A stretch of 46,217 bases of DNA from DAIMZM01 sp036733985. Lineage in GTDB: Bacteria; Bacillota; Dehalobacteriia; UBA4068. The stretch's first letter is position 1. Each line of letters begins with the position of its first letter. Both the position numbers and the translations under genes were made by a program. The notes beneath the pieces were generated by a model. The model searched no databases and had not been told where the DNA came from. It worked only from the letters and a program-made list of their open reading frames with translations. The stretch covers positions 1-46,217 of the forward strand of contig DAIMZM010000005.1 in NCBI GenBank assembly GCA_036733985.1. Reading direction: 5' to 3'. Below are positions 1 through 7,958 of this stretch, piece after piece.

Positions 1-776
1 ATATTTGGTGCTCCGGCTGCGGCAACGGCATTGTGATGAGCGCCTGGGCCCGGGCGATGGATCAGCTGAACCTGGATCGGGACAATGTGATCGGCGTCTC
101 CGGCATTGGCTGCAGCTCCCGTATCACCGGCTACCTGGATTTGAACACCCTGCATACCGCTCATGGCCGGGCCCTGCCCTTTGCCACCGGGGCCAAGATG
201 GCCAAACCGGAAATGGATGTTTTCGTCTTCTCCGGCGACGGCGACGCTTCCGCCATCGGCGGCAACCACTTCATCCATGCCTGCCGCCGCAATATGGATA
301 TGACCATGATTGTCATCAACAACAATATTTACGGCATGACCGGCGGCCAGTTCTCGCCGCTGACCCCCTTGGGCAAAAAGGCCACCACCGCCCCTTACGG
401 CTCCGTCGACCGCCCCTTTGACCTGTGCCAGCTGGCCTTGGGCGCCGGCGCCACCTTTGTGGCCCGGGGCGATATTTACCATGCCAAGCAGCTGACGGAT
501 CTGATCGTCGCCGGTTATAAGCATAAGGGCTTTTCCATGATCGAAGTTCTGGCCAGCTGCCCCATCAGCTACGGCCGCCGCAACAAGATCCCCAAGCCCG
601 CGGATATGATGCAGTATGTGAAAGAGCATACCGTAAGCAAGGCCGTGGCGGACAAAATGCCCCCCGAATCCCTGCAGGATAAGTATGTGGTGGGTATTTT
701 CCGGGATGTTGAGGATGTTGAGTACAACGAGGCTTATGCCGCGCTGTGCAAACGCGTTCAGGGAGGTGCTGAATAA
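1..776 (+). CDS. korB: 2-oxoacid:ferredoxin oxidoreductase, beta subunit (5' partial)
   Basis: The thiamine-diphosphate-binding beta subunit of a 2-oxoacid (probably 2-oxoglutarate) ferredoxin oxidoreductase, which decarboxylates the 2-oxoacid to an acyl-CoA and reduces ferredoxin in the cytoplasm. The reading frame is open from base 3, giving WCSGCGNG before the first internal ATG (base 33), so the gene begins upstream of the window. The TPP/Mg site is visible as GDGDASAIGGNHF (about nt 234-272), followed by NNNIYGMTGGQFSP, the usual KorB/PorB block. The stop TAA overlaps the next gene's ATG by one base (TAATG), which indicates translational coupling to the gamma subunit. The alpha and ferredoxin-like subunits presumably lie upstream, outside the window. 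Choosing 2-oxoglutarate over another 2-oxoacid rests on overall resemblance only. Confidence 0.9.
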   Translation, partial: IWCSGCGNGIVMSAWARAMDQLNLDRDNVIGVSGIGCSSRITGYLDLNTLHTAHGRALPFATGAKMAKPEMDVFVFSGDGDASAIGGNHFIHACRRNMDMTMIVINNNIYGMTGGQFSPLTPLGKKATTAPYGSVDRPFDLCQLALGAGATFVARGDIYHAKQLTDLIVAGYKHKGFSMIEVLASCPISYGRRNKIPKPADMMQYVKEHTVSKAVADKMPPESLQDKYVVGIFRDVEDVEYNEAYAALCKRVQGGAE

Positions 777-1330
777 TGGCGATGAAATGGAAGATCCGTT
801 TGAGCGGTACCGGCGGCCAGGGCGTGATCAAGGCAGCAGTTATCCTGGCCGAAGCTGCGCTGATCGACGGCAGGAACGCCACCCAGTCCCAGGTTTACGG
901 CCCCGAATCCCGGGGCGGCTCCACCCGGGCGGAAGTGAATATCTCCGATAAGGCCATCCTCTTCCCCAAGGTGGAAAACCCCAATTTCCTCCTGACCATG
1001 TCTACCGAATCCTACAATAAATATTGCTGCGACCTCTGCGACGGCGGCATCCTGCTGCTGGATGGGGATATTGCCGCCGGCTGCGAGCGGAGCGGCGTGC
1101 AGATCTACCGCTGCCCCATCACCGTGATTGCCCGGGAGCAGGTGGGCAATGAGCTGACCGCCAACGTGGTAGCCCTGGGCGTGATCAACGGCATTGCCGG
1201 CATGGTTTCCAACGAAGCCATGGAAGAATCCCTGCGGCGCAATTTCAAGGCGAAGATTTTTGATCTGAACGTTAAGGCTTATCATGCGGGCCTTGCCGCG
1301 GCCAAAGAGCTGCAACCCTATACCAAATAG
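776..1330 (+). CDS. korC: 2-oxoacid:ferredoxin oxidoreductase, gamma subunit
   Basis: This 184-residue protein is the gamma (KorC/PorC-type) subunit that completes the ferredoxin oxidoreductase. It opens with the family's glycine-rich stretch LSGTGGQGVIKAAVILAEA, followed by the typical TQSQVYGPESRGGSTRAEVNIS segment. Its ATG shares a base with the korB stop, so the two are co-translated. The length fits stand-alone gamma subunits. It is the last gene of the operon: a strong intrinsic terminator begins 14 bases after its stop. Assignment to the family is secure. The exact 2-oxoacid used is not visible in this subunit. Confidence 0.9.
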   Translation: MAMKWKIRLSGTGGQGVIKAAVILAEAALIDGRNATQSQVYGPESRGGSTRAEVNISDKAILFPKVENPNFLLTMSTESYNKYCCDLCDGGILLLDGDIAAGCERSGVQIYRCPITVIAREQVGNELTANVVALGVINGIAGMVSNEAMEESLRRNFKAKIFDLNVKAYHAGLAAAKELQPYTK

Positions 1331-1344
1331 CGGACTGCCCTCCG

Positions 1345-1375
1345 GAACGGCTCCCTAAAGGGAGCCGTTCTTTTT
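1345..1375 (+). terminator. Intrinsic terminator of the kor operon
   Basis: A perfect 11-bp stem (1345-1355 with 1360-1370), a four-base TAAA loop and a run of five T. It directly follows korC. Confidence 0.92.
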
Positions 1376-1620
1376 ATCTGAAATCAGCAAAAAATAAATT
1401 CCGCTATATTTCTGGCAAGGCTGTTTCTTTTTTCCGGAGCTGACGGGCGGATTTTTTATCCGCGCCGGACAAGAAGGGCTTTTTTAAAACGGCAGAATTA
1501 ACCAAGGCCGGAAGCTGCCTGTTTTTACCGAAAGAGAAATATTTGCCGCTTTAAAAAATGCCGAATGATTTAAACTAAAAAAGCCGCTGAATCAGCTTTA
1601 CAGTAAAAAGGAGGAATGGT

Positions 1621-1854
1621 ATGAGCAGTAAACGCCGGGGGATCATGTCTGAAGCTTTAAAGTATGAGATTGCCCAGGAGCTGGGTATTTTTCAGGGAAC
1701 CGGGGCAGGCGACGCCCGCTATGAATTCGCCAATGAACTGGGCGCTTTCGGTTCCGGCCAGCCCATTGACTGGGGCTCGGTTTCCTCAAGGGATTGCGGA
1801 AATATGGTAAAAATGGCCATACAGATGGCGCAAAGGAACTATGCCAATCAATAA
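1621..1854 (+). CDS. Alpha/beta-type small acid-soluble spore protein, divergent
   Basis: A 77-residue protein of the alpha/beta SASP family, which coats and protects DNA in dormant spores and is degraded by the GPR protease at germination. The family signature appears as LKYEIAQELG and, near the C-terminus, SSRDCGNMVKMAIQMAQRN. Two features are unusual. The YE(I/F)A(Q/N)ELG(I/A)F motif occurs twice, at residues 15-24 and 34-43, and the usual IGG after SSRDAG is shortened to CGN. The start at 1621 is favoured by AAGGAGG at 1608-1614, although MSEALKYE at 1645 would match typical family N-termini. It is monocistronic. I found no convincing sporulation-sigma promoter in the AT-rich 245 bases upstream. 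It is good evidence that the host sporulates. Confidence 0.85.
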   Translation: MSSKRRGIMSEALKYEIAQELGIFQGTGAGDARYEFANELGAFGSGQPIDWGSVSSRDCGNMVKMAIQMAQRNYANQ

Positions 1855-1895
1855 TGCGGATTTAGCGTCAAGAAGCCGGATACCGGCTTAGCCCC

Positions 1896-1924
1896 AAGCC
1901 CCCGGCTCCAAAGGCCGGGGGCTT
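1896..1924 (+). terminator. Hairpin after the SASP gene
   Basis: A perfect 11-bp GC-rich stem (1896-1906 with 1914-1924) and a 7-base loop. No good T-run follows, so termination may be inefficient. Confidence 0.6.
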
Positions 1925-2018
1925 GAAGGCCTTTGGTTGACAGCGCCGCGTTTTAAGGCTATCATAAGCATAGCGGATAAGCAGCCAGGCTAGCGGGCTG
2001 GGAAAGGGAGCTGATCAA

Positions 2019-2483
2019 ATGGCAAGGCCTACCAAGTGGCGGAGGATCGAGCATATCCCCGCGCTGCCCTATTTTGTCCCTGCGGACAAGCCCTTGGCCG
2101 GCGTTGCGGCGAATATTCTGAAACTGGAAGAGCTGGAAGCGGTGCGGCTGAAGGATTTGGAAGGGCTGGAGCAGGAAGAATGCGCGGAGCGCATGGCCGT
2201 ATCCCGGCCCACTTTCCAGCGCATCCTCATTTCCGCCAGGGAAAAGATCGCCGACAGTCTGGTGAACGGCAAAACCATCACCATCGAAGGGGGCAATTTT
2301 ACCCTGAATATCTGCTCCGCCAGATGCCTGGATTGCGGCAGGGAATGGCAGGAAAGCTATGAAAACCTGGAGGCCCTGGACAGCGGCGGCCTAGCCTGCC
2401 CGGGCTGCGGTTCGGAAAGCGTGGTTTGCGGCCAAACCTGCAAAAACAAATTCTGCCGGCGCAGCTGCTGCCGGCACAGTTAA
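2019..2483 (+). CDS. DUF134/UPF0251 family DNA-binding protein with cysteine-rich tail
   Basis: A 154-residue protein of the DUF134 (UPF0251) family of predicted DNA-binding proteins. It opens with the family's MARPTKWRRIEHIP and carries a sigma-like helix-turn-helix at about residues 37-80 (LEAVRLKDLEGLEQEE through SRPTFQRILISAREKIA). The C-terminal third has ten cysteines: C99, C103 and C106, a CPGCG knuckle at 127-131, then C137, C141, C146, C150 and C151. This suggests a zinc ribbon plus a second metal or Fe-S site, beyond the single short motif I expect from the family. The start is supported by GGGAG upstream. It is monocistronic, and no target gene can be inferred from the neighbourhood. 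Confidence 0.8.
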   Translation: MARPTKWRRIEHIPALPYFVPADKPLAGVAANILKLEELEAVRLKDLEGLEQEECAERMAVSRPTFQRILISAREKIADSLVNGKTITIEGGNFTLNICSARCLDCGREWQESYENLEALDSGGLACPGCGSESVVCGQTCKNKFCRRSCCRHS

Positions 2484-2510
2484 AAAAATTATATCGTTCA
2501 GATCAGATAA

Positions 2511-2553
2511 GGGCTCTTTCAAGGCCGGCGTTTTCCGGCAGATGAAAGAGCCC
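2511..2553. terminator. Bidirectional terminator between the DUF134 and LysR genes
   Basis: An 11-bp perfect outer stem (2511-2521 with 2543-2553) encloses an inner GCCGG/CCGGC stem (2524-2528 with 2535-2539). AT-rich tracts lie on both sides, so it can serve both convergent genes. Confidence 0.8.
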
Positions 2554-2563
2554 TAAATATTTA

Positions 2564-3514
2564 TTATTTATAAAACAAGTTACCATGTTTAACCATTAAA
2601 CCTGATAAACCCACAGTCTTGCTATAATGATTATAATCGTAATGGCGGATAAAATCAATATAGGTGCTTAAAGCATAGGGCCGGTAGCGTCCCTTAAGGA
2701 TGACGAGATAGACGTTCAGACAAAACTCATCCATGTCAAAGGAAATATAGCGCATCGTCTCATCAGAAAACAGTTTGGGGAGGTAGCCGATTAAAGAACC
2801 CACATAACTATGGTTACCCCGGCAAAGATAATAACTGTTTAAGGCGCCGTCCACATTATCAACAAACTGCAACTCAACGCCATGGACTTTGGCTGCGTCG
2901 CTGAACAGGTAATAGGTCTTATAGTTCTCATCCATTCCCACCATTTTTTCGCCTGCCAGATCCGCAAAACGGATCTGGCTTTTATTGGCAAGACGGTGGC
3001 TACAGTGTACCATGATGGTGAAAGGGGAGTCGAATAAATGATAGGTTTCAAACAATTCAGGGTCTAAGGGTCCCAGGGAAATAGCCACATCCACCTCGCC
3101 TGTGAGTAATTTATTTTCACACTCGATATCACGGTGCTCATGCATAATAAAGGAAATATTCGGGTGCAATTCCTTAAATTCATTGTGTACATCAGCGTAG
3201 ATAATGGTCCGGATACTATTGGATAAGTTGAGGGAAATAACATTGTTTTCTAATTGATACATATGGACGATCTCTTTTTTCAAGGTCTCTATCGAACCAA
3301 TGATGCCTGTTCCCCTCTTGGCCAAATATTCGCCATAGGTTGTCAGCCCGATACGCCCTTTTAGATTGGTTATCAGCGGAATTTGCAGTTCGTCTTCCAA
3401 TAAGTGGATGGCTTTACTAAGCCCCTGGGGGGTGATAAAAAAGCGCTTCGCTGTTTTGGAGAAGTTTAAGTCTTTGCTGAACTCCACAAAGTACTCTAAT
3501 TGTTTAAGTTCCAT
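2564..3514 (-). CDS. LysR-family transcriptional regulator (paralogue 1)
   Basis: A 316-residue LysR-type regulator. The N-terminal winged helix-turn-helix covers about residues 1-60 (MELKQLEYFVEFSKD, then FFITPQGLSKAIHLLEDEL), followed by the linker helix and a periplasmic-binding-protein-like effector domain. Judged by eye, it is roughly half identical to the LysR gene next to it, with the same NLSNSIR(T/S)IIYADVHNEF and KGRYRPYAL blocks, so the two are tandem paralogues. It has about 16 extra C-terminal residues. The gene is visibly AT-richer than its neighbours, which may mean recent acquisition. It has its own sigma-A promoter and lies outside the ABC operon. A likely role is control of the adjacent transport/oxidation island, inferred from position only. 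Confidence 0.88.
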   Translation of the reverse strand: MELKQLEYFVEFSKDLNFSKTAKRFFITPQGLSKAIHLLEDELQIPLITNLKGRIGLTTYGEYLAKRGTGIIGSIETLKKEIVHMYQLENNVISLNLSNSIRTIIYADVHNEFKELHPNISFIMHEHRDIECENKLLTGEVDVAISLGPLDPELFETYHLFDSPFTIMVHCSHRLANKSQIRFADLAGEKMVGMDENYKTYYLFSDAAKVHGVELQFVDNVDGALNSYYLCRGNHSYVGSLIGYLPKLFSDETMRYISFDMDEFCLNVYLVILKGRYRPYALSTYIDFIRHYDYNHYSKTVGLSGLMVKHGNLFYK

Positions 3515-3542
3515 TCGCCCTGCAGCACCCCGTTTTGTTTGT

Positions 3543-3571
3543 AATATACCACAACTGCCAGTTTAAGTCAA
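3543..3571 (-). promoter_or_regulatory. Sigma-A promoter of LysR paralogue 1
   Basis: On the minus strand, -35 TTGACT (3571-3566), a 17-bp spacer and -10 TATATT (3548-3543), about 30 bases before the start codon. Confidence 0.75.
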
Positions 3572-3627
3572 TGCTCGTCAGCTGGTTGGCAAAAAGCACG
3601 GTTTTCGGTTTTCAGCTTGGGTACCCG

Positions 3628-3658
3628 AAAAAGGATGTCACTGCTCTAAAGCAGTGAC
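3628..3658 (-). terminator. Terminator of LysR paralogue 2
   Basis: A perfect 9-bp stem (3637-3645 with 3650-3658), followed on the minus strand by ATCC and five T. It lies 40 bases after the end of the second LysR gene. Confidence 0.75.
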
Positions 3659-3697
3659 GGAATATGCGCTATACGATAGGTTGGAATGCCGGCAGCT

Positions 3698-4600
3698 TTA
3701 TGCCAGCTTGGATATAAAATCATAGTTTTTGATATATTCAATGTAGGAATACAGGGCATAGGGTCGGTAACGGCCTTTGGCTGTGGCGATATAGAGTTCC
3801 AGGCAGTATTCTTCCATATTAAAGGGGATGCAGCACATACCGCTATCGGCGGAAAACAGGCTGGGCAGATAGCCAATGAGGAAGCCGATATAATTTTTAT
3901 TGCTGCGGCACATATAGTAAATGTTTAAGGCGCCGTCCACATACTCGGACACCTTAGGGATGAAGCCATGCTTTTGGCAGGCCGCCTCAAAATTGTAATA
4001 GGTCTTGTATTTATTATCTACCACAACCAGCTCCTCGTCCTGCAAATCCGCAAAGCAGATCAGCTCACGCTGGGCCAGGGAATGGCTGCTGTGCATGATC
4101 AGCGTAAAAGGCGAGTTGAACAGATGATGGGCATAAAACAGGTTGCGGTCCAATGGGCCGATGACAATGGCTGCGTCGATTTCGCCGTCCAGCAGCTTTT
4201 TCTCGCATTCGATATCGGTATACTCACAGATGGAGAGCTGTATCTCCGGGTGCAGCTGGCGGAATTCATTATGCACATCGGCATAGATGATAGAACGGAT
4301 AGAGTTGGACAGATTAATAGCGATACTGGTGTTTTCCGACTCATACATCAGCCGGATATCCGTATTTAGCCGGTTCGCCTGGTTGAGCAAGGCAATGGCG
4401 CGCCGCTCCAGAAAGGTGCCGTATGGGGATAGGGTCAGCTTGCCGTGGTTTTGCTCCAGCAGGGGGATATTCAGTTCGCTTTCCAGCTGATGGATGGCCT
4501 TACTAAGGCCCTGGGGTGTGATGAACAAGCGTTTGGCAGCCCTGGAGAAGTTTTTGTCTTTGCAGAACTCCACAAAATACTGCAATTGTTTAAGTTCCAT
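3698..4600 (-). CDS. LysR-family transcriptional regulator (paralogue 2)
   Basis: A 300-residue LysR-type regulator with the N-terminal helix-turn-helix MELKQLQYFVEFCKD/FITPQGLSKAIHQLESEL and a typical effector-binding domain. An in-frame ATG 75 bases upstream (4675) would add 25 residues, but that stretch is encoded by a hairpin and aligns with nothing in the paralogue. The start at 4600 has GAGG seven bases upstream and gives the same MELKQL N-terminus as paralogue 1. It lies 76 bases downstream of the BMP lipoprotein gene on the same strand with no separate promoter visible, so it is probably the last gene of the transporter operon and expressed by read-through. That arrangement suggests it senses the transported substrate or its product; this is inference. 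Confidence 0.88.
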   Translation of the reverse strand: MELKQLQYFVEFCKDKNFSRAAKRLFITPQGLSKAIHQLESELNIPLLEQNHGKLTLSPYGTFLERRAIALLNQANRLNTDIRLMYESENTSIAINLSNSIRSIIYADVHNEFRQLHPEIQLSICEYTDIECEKKLLDGEIDAAIVIGPLDRNLFYAHHLFNSPFTLIMHSSHSLAQRELICFADLQDEELVVVDNKYKTYYNFEAACQKHGFIPKVSEYVDGALNIYYMCRSNKNYIGFLIGYLPSLFSADSGMCCIPFNMEEYCLELYIATAKGRYRPYALYSYIEYIKNYDFISKLA

Positions 4601-4624
4601 GAAAAACCTCACATAAAGGAAATT

Positions 4625-4664
4625 GGCACCAAAGCCTGCCGGGAAACCAGCGGGCTTTGGTGCC
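4625..4664 (-). promoter_or_regulatory. Intercistronic hairpin between the BMP and LysR genes
   Basis: A perfect 12-bp stem (4625-4636 with 4653-4664), extended by a few more pairs inside. On the minus strand it is followed by AATTTCC rather than a T-run. It may be an attenuator or an mRNA-stabilising element separating high transporter expression from low regulator expression. Confidence 0.6.
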
Positions 4665-4676
4665 GTTAAGTTCATA

Positions 4677-5870
4677 TTACAGCGATGCGCCTAAAATATT
4701 GTCAACCAACCAGTCCATGGATTTAATGCCATCCCCGCTGAGCACCTCGCCCTCGGGCACGCGCACATTGCCCTCATTATCTTTGATTTCGCCGGCATAG
4801 ACCACGATTTCCCCATCAATGATTTTTTGACGTATGGCCTCCACCTCCGCGATCACATCCGCAGGGATGATCGCTTCATTCATCGGCGCGATATCGGCAT
4901 AGCCTTCGATCATGCCCGGCGCGGTTTCAATGGCTGTCCATTGGCCATCTATGAACTTTTGGATCTCCTGGGCGTACAAGGGGCCCCAGTTGTACACGAA
5001 GGAAGTCAGGTTATTATCCGGGGCAAAGTCCCGCATATCCACATGGAAGCCCACGCTGTAGACATTATTATCCTTGGCCACCTGCTGCACCGAAGGGGAA
5101 TCGGCAAACTGGGCCAGCACGTCGCAACCGTTTTCCACGAGGCTCTGCGCGGCTTCTTTTTCCAGGGAAGGGTCGCTCCAGGAGTTGGTGAAGAACAGGT
5201 TCACCGTGGCTTCGGCATTGGCCATCTTCGCCCCCAGGGCAAAGCCGTTTGCCGCCGACAGTACTGTGGGAATGGGTTGGGCGGAGACATAACCCAGCTG
5301 GTTTGTCTTGGTCATTTTGCCGGCCAGGTATCCCGCTACAAAAGAGGCGTCGTAGGTGGTGATGTCATAGCGGGTCATATTGTCGACATATACAGGCCCC
5401 TGGGAGCAGTGGAGAAAGTAAATCTCAGGGTATTTCTCTGCCAGCTTGGCCACATTGTCCATATAGCCGAAAGAAACAGCGAAGATGACATTGCAGCCCT
5501 CCCGGACCAGGCGTTCCATCACGGTTTCGGATTCGCTGCCTACATCGGGCACATTATCGATCCAGACCGTCTCGATATCGGGGAAATGCTCAATCACATA
5601 TTGATAGCCGTTATAAACACCCAGGTTATACCCATATTCGGTGGGCGGCGCAATAGCCACGAAAGCCACCTTGACGTCCTTGGGGTCGATCGGTTGATGC
5701 TCGGCGGCGTTCGTAGCGTCCGGGGAAGCTGTTTCGGAGCCAGACGATGCGGCAGAAGGGCTTTCCTCATCGATTCGGGGCGTCTGCTGGCCAGAACAAC
5801 CGGCCAGCAGCCCCAGGAGCAGGGTGACGAACAGGCATGTGCACAAACCCCTTTTCATTGTGTTCAACAT
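4677..5870 (-). CDS. BMP-family ABC transporter substrate-binding lipoprotein
   Basis: A 397-residue solute-binding lipoprotein of the basic membrane protein (BMP/PnrA/Med) family, whose characterised members bind nucleosides. The signal peptide ends in the lipobox LLAGC, with C25 as the acylated cysteine, followed by a Ser/Ala/Thr-rich linker (about 26-60). The binding fold then opens with VKVAFVAIAPPTEYGYNLG. An upstream in-frame ATG (5930) overlaps the preceding permease and was rejected. The start at 5870 has GAGGAGG upstream. It is the last transport gene of the operon, whereas in many BMP operons it comes first. The linkage to alcohol and aldehyde dehydrogenases suggests a ligand other than a nucleoside, but the sequence alone does not name it. 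Confidence 0.88.
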   Translation of the reverse strand: MLNTMKRGLCTCLFVTLLLGLLAGCSGQQTPRIDEESPSAASSGSETASPDATNAAEHQPIDPKDVKVAFVAIAPPTEYGYNLGVYNGYQYVIEHFPDIETVWIDNVPDVGSESETVMERLVREGCNVIFAVSFGYMDNVAKLAEKYPEIYFLHCSQGPVYVDNMTRYDITTYDASFVAGYLAGKMTKTNQLGYVSAQPIPTVLSAANGFALGAKMANAEATVNLFFTNSWSDPSLEKEAAQSLVENGCDVLAQFADSPSVQQVAKDNNVYSVGFHVDMRDFAPDNNLTSFVYNWGPLYAQEIQKFIDGQWTAIETAPGMIEGYADIAPMNEAIIPADVIAEVEAIRQKIIDGEIVVYAGEIKDNEGNVRVPEGEVLSGDGIKSMDWLVDNILGASL

Positions 5871-5910
5871 CTCATTTCCTCCTCGCGTTGATATAATTTT
5901 ATAGTTCCTA

Positions 5911-6843
5911 CTAACGGTCTTCCCTGTCATACGGCATGCCCAATGCCTTGGGCGCCGCTGTTTTGCGATTCATAAAATCGCCGGTATAGATGATCAACAC
6001 AAAAATTGTTATAAGGTAAGGGAGCATGCGGATGAAATAAGCGGGTATGTTGATACCGATGGCCTGCACACGAGTGGAAAAGACATCGATTCCCCCGAAC
6101 AGCAGCGCGCCGACTGCGGCAAGGGCAGGGTTCCAAGTAGAGAAAATCACCAGGGCAACGGCGATCCAGCCCTTGCCGGCCGTCATGCCGTTGGTCCAGG
6201 AAGGCGCGTAGACCAGGCTGAGATAAGCCCCGCCTATCGCGGCCATCACGCAGCCAAAAACCACATACAGATAGCGCATCAGCTTGACATTGCGGCCGGT
6301 ATCGTCCACGGCGGCAGGGTTTTCGCCAACCGCCCGTAAGGACAGCCCAGGCTTGCTTTTATAAAGATACAGATAGCTAAGGGGGACAATCACATACAGT
6401 GCATATATGAAGATATCATGATGAAACAAAATCGTGCCTACCACCGGGATGTCGCTTAGCAGGGGGATATTGATCTCCTGGATATTTAGGGGCGCGGTGA
6501 TACCACTGACCTTAGAGCCGAGAAAGCCGCTCAACCCCTGTCCGAAAATGGTGAGGGCCAGGCCGCAGACAATTTGGTTGGCCTGCAGGCTGACGGTGAG
6601 GAAGGCGTAAGTCAGGCCGATCACGATACCGATCAGTATCACTGAGAGGATGGCCCCGGTCAGGGACGATGTCCGGACAGCGGCGATGAAACCACTCACC
6701 GCGCCCATAAGCATAATGCCTTCAATTCCCAGGTTGCTGATGCCGCTGCGTTCGGAAAATACAGCCCCAATGCTGGCGTAGAGAATAGGCGCGGCAGCGA
6801 TCAGCGTGGCGTGAAAGCTCATGATTAGCATATTGCTGGTCAT
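5911..6843 (-). CDS. BMP-type ABC transporter permease (second subunit)
   Basis: A 310-residue integral membrane permease of the branched-chain/simple-sugar type found with BMP proteins (YufQ/NupQ-like). It has multiple hydrophobic segments and the family block SGISNLGIEGIMLMGAVSGF near the N-terminus, and a later GLSLRAVGENPAAVDDTGRNV segment that fits the cytoplasmic loop contacting the ATPase. The start at 6843 overlaps the previous permease's stop by one base (TAATG) and has GGAGGTG at suitable spacing, so a longer version starting at 6870 was rejected. It forms the inner-membrane channel with the neighbouring permease. Confidence 0.88.
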   Translation of the reverse strand: MTSNMLIMSFHATLIAAAPILYASIGAVFSERSGISNLGIEGIMLMGAVSGFIAAVRTSSLTGAILSVILIGIVIGLTYAFLTVSLQANQIVCGLALTIFGQGLSGFLGSKVSGITAPLNIQEINIPLLSDIPVVGTILFHHDIFIYALYVIVPLSYLYLYKSKPGLSLRAVGENPAAVDDTGRNVKLMRYLYVVFGCVMAAIGGAYLSLVYAPSWTNGMTAGKGWIAVALVIFSTWNPALAAVGALLFGGIDVFSTRVQAIGINIPAYFIRMLPYLITIFVLIIYTGDFMNRKTAAPKALGMPYDREDR

Positions 6844-7958
6844 TAGGAATGCACCTCCCCGGTTTGACACGACGGCTGGTTATCTTTCTTTTGGCGGCGT
6901 TTTTTGAATACGATTTTATAGCGGGAGAAAAACTCTCCGCCTAGTACGAAGAACAGGAGAGCGCCCTGGGTCATGGCCACCACCTCGGCGGGCACGCCGA
7001 TGATTTGCAACTGAAAGCCGCCGTTTTGAAGCCCGCCAAAAAGAATGGAGACGGGGATAACTAAAAGCGGATTAAATTTACTCAGGTAAGCGATAATGAT
7101 GGCGGTGTAGCCATAGCCGCCGCTAAAATCAGGCTGCAGCCGATAGGTGATCCCGGCTACCTGCGCCATGCCGGCCAGCCCGGCGATGCCACCTGAGAGG
7201 AGCATGACCCAGAGGATGTTTTTGCGGATATTCATCCCCGCGTACTGGGCCGACTTCCGGCTCTCGCCTATGACGGTGATTTGGTAGCCCCAAGTGGTTT
7301 TCTTCAGTACAAAGTATAGAACAACGGCGATTAGCAGGGCTAAGATCAGCCCGGTGTGGATATTGGTGTTACCGAAGGTGTCCAGGCGGCCTGCCTTGGT
7401 AAACATGGCTGTTAGGGGAAAATTGAGGCCTTTGGGATCCCGCCAGGGACCGTAGACAAAATAGTTCACCCATAGGATAGCTACATAATTTAAGAGCAGG
7501 GTAATGATGATCTCGTTTACCTTCCATAGGGCGTTAGGTAAAATAGCGATCACGGCCCAGATCGCGCCGCCAATGAATCCTGCCAGGACGATGGCCGGCA
7601 ACAGCAGCGGATCCGGGATCCAGGGACAGTAGAGGGCTACGTAGGTTGCGGCAAAGGCGCCCATACAAAGCTGGCCTTCGGCGCCAATATTCCAAATAAG
7701 CATTTTGAAGGCGATAGACACCCCCAGGGAGCAAAACATCAGGGTGATGGAGACCACCAGAGTCGCTTCGATACTATATAAAGAACCAAAGGAGCCCTTG
7801 AACATCTCGGTGTATATACTCAGGGCGTTATAGCCTAATAAAGCGAATAAAATGGAGCAGAACAGAAAAGCAAGCAGCACGCTGCAAAGGGGTATGAGTA
7901 TGCGCTTATAGACCGAGGGGTTTTCAGCTTTTTGAACGGAAAAGAGGAGGTTATCCAC
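6843..7958 (-). CDS. BMP-type ABC transporter permease (first subunit), GTG start
   Basis: A 371-residue permease (YufP/NupP-like) with an N-terminal membrane segment (KRILIPLCSVLLAFLFCSILFA begins near residue 18) and the conserved FKMLIWNIGAEGQLCMGAFAA block. The C-terminus is basic and soluble. It starts at GTG 7958, overlapping the ATPase stop by one base (TAGTG), with GGAGGG just upstream. The tight overlaps on both sides show that ATPase, permease 1 and permease 2 are translated from one mRNA. The two permeases are about as different from each other as usual in this family and are not a recent duplication. Confidence 0.88.
   Translation of the reverse strand: MDNLLFSVQKAENPSVYKRILIPLCSVLLAFLFCSILFALLGYNALSIYTEMFKGSFGSLYSIEATLVVSITLMFCSLGVSIAFKMLIWNIGAEGQLCMGAFAATYVALYCPWIPDPLLLPAIVLAGFIGGAIWAVIAILPNALWKVNEIIITLLLNYVAILWVNYFVYGPWRDPKGLNFPLTAMFTKAGRLDTFGNTNIHTGLILALLIAVVLYFVLKKTTWGYQITVIGESRKSAQYAGMNIRKNILWVMLLSGGIAGLAGMAQVAGITYRLQPDFSGGYGYTAIIIAYLSKFNPLLVIPVSILFGGLQNGGFQLQIIGVPAEVVAMTQGALLFFVLGGEFFSRYKIVFKKRRQKKDNQPSCQTGEVHS

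Noticed and set aside
1376..1620. Sporulation sigma-G promoter before the SASP gene
   Set aside because: Only poor matches with wrong spacing were found, so no site is reported.
4601..4675. 25-residue N-terminal extension of LysR paralogue 2
   Set aside because: It is encoded by the intercistronic hairpin and absent from the paralogue; the MELKQL start has a ribosome site.
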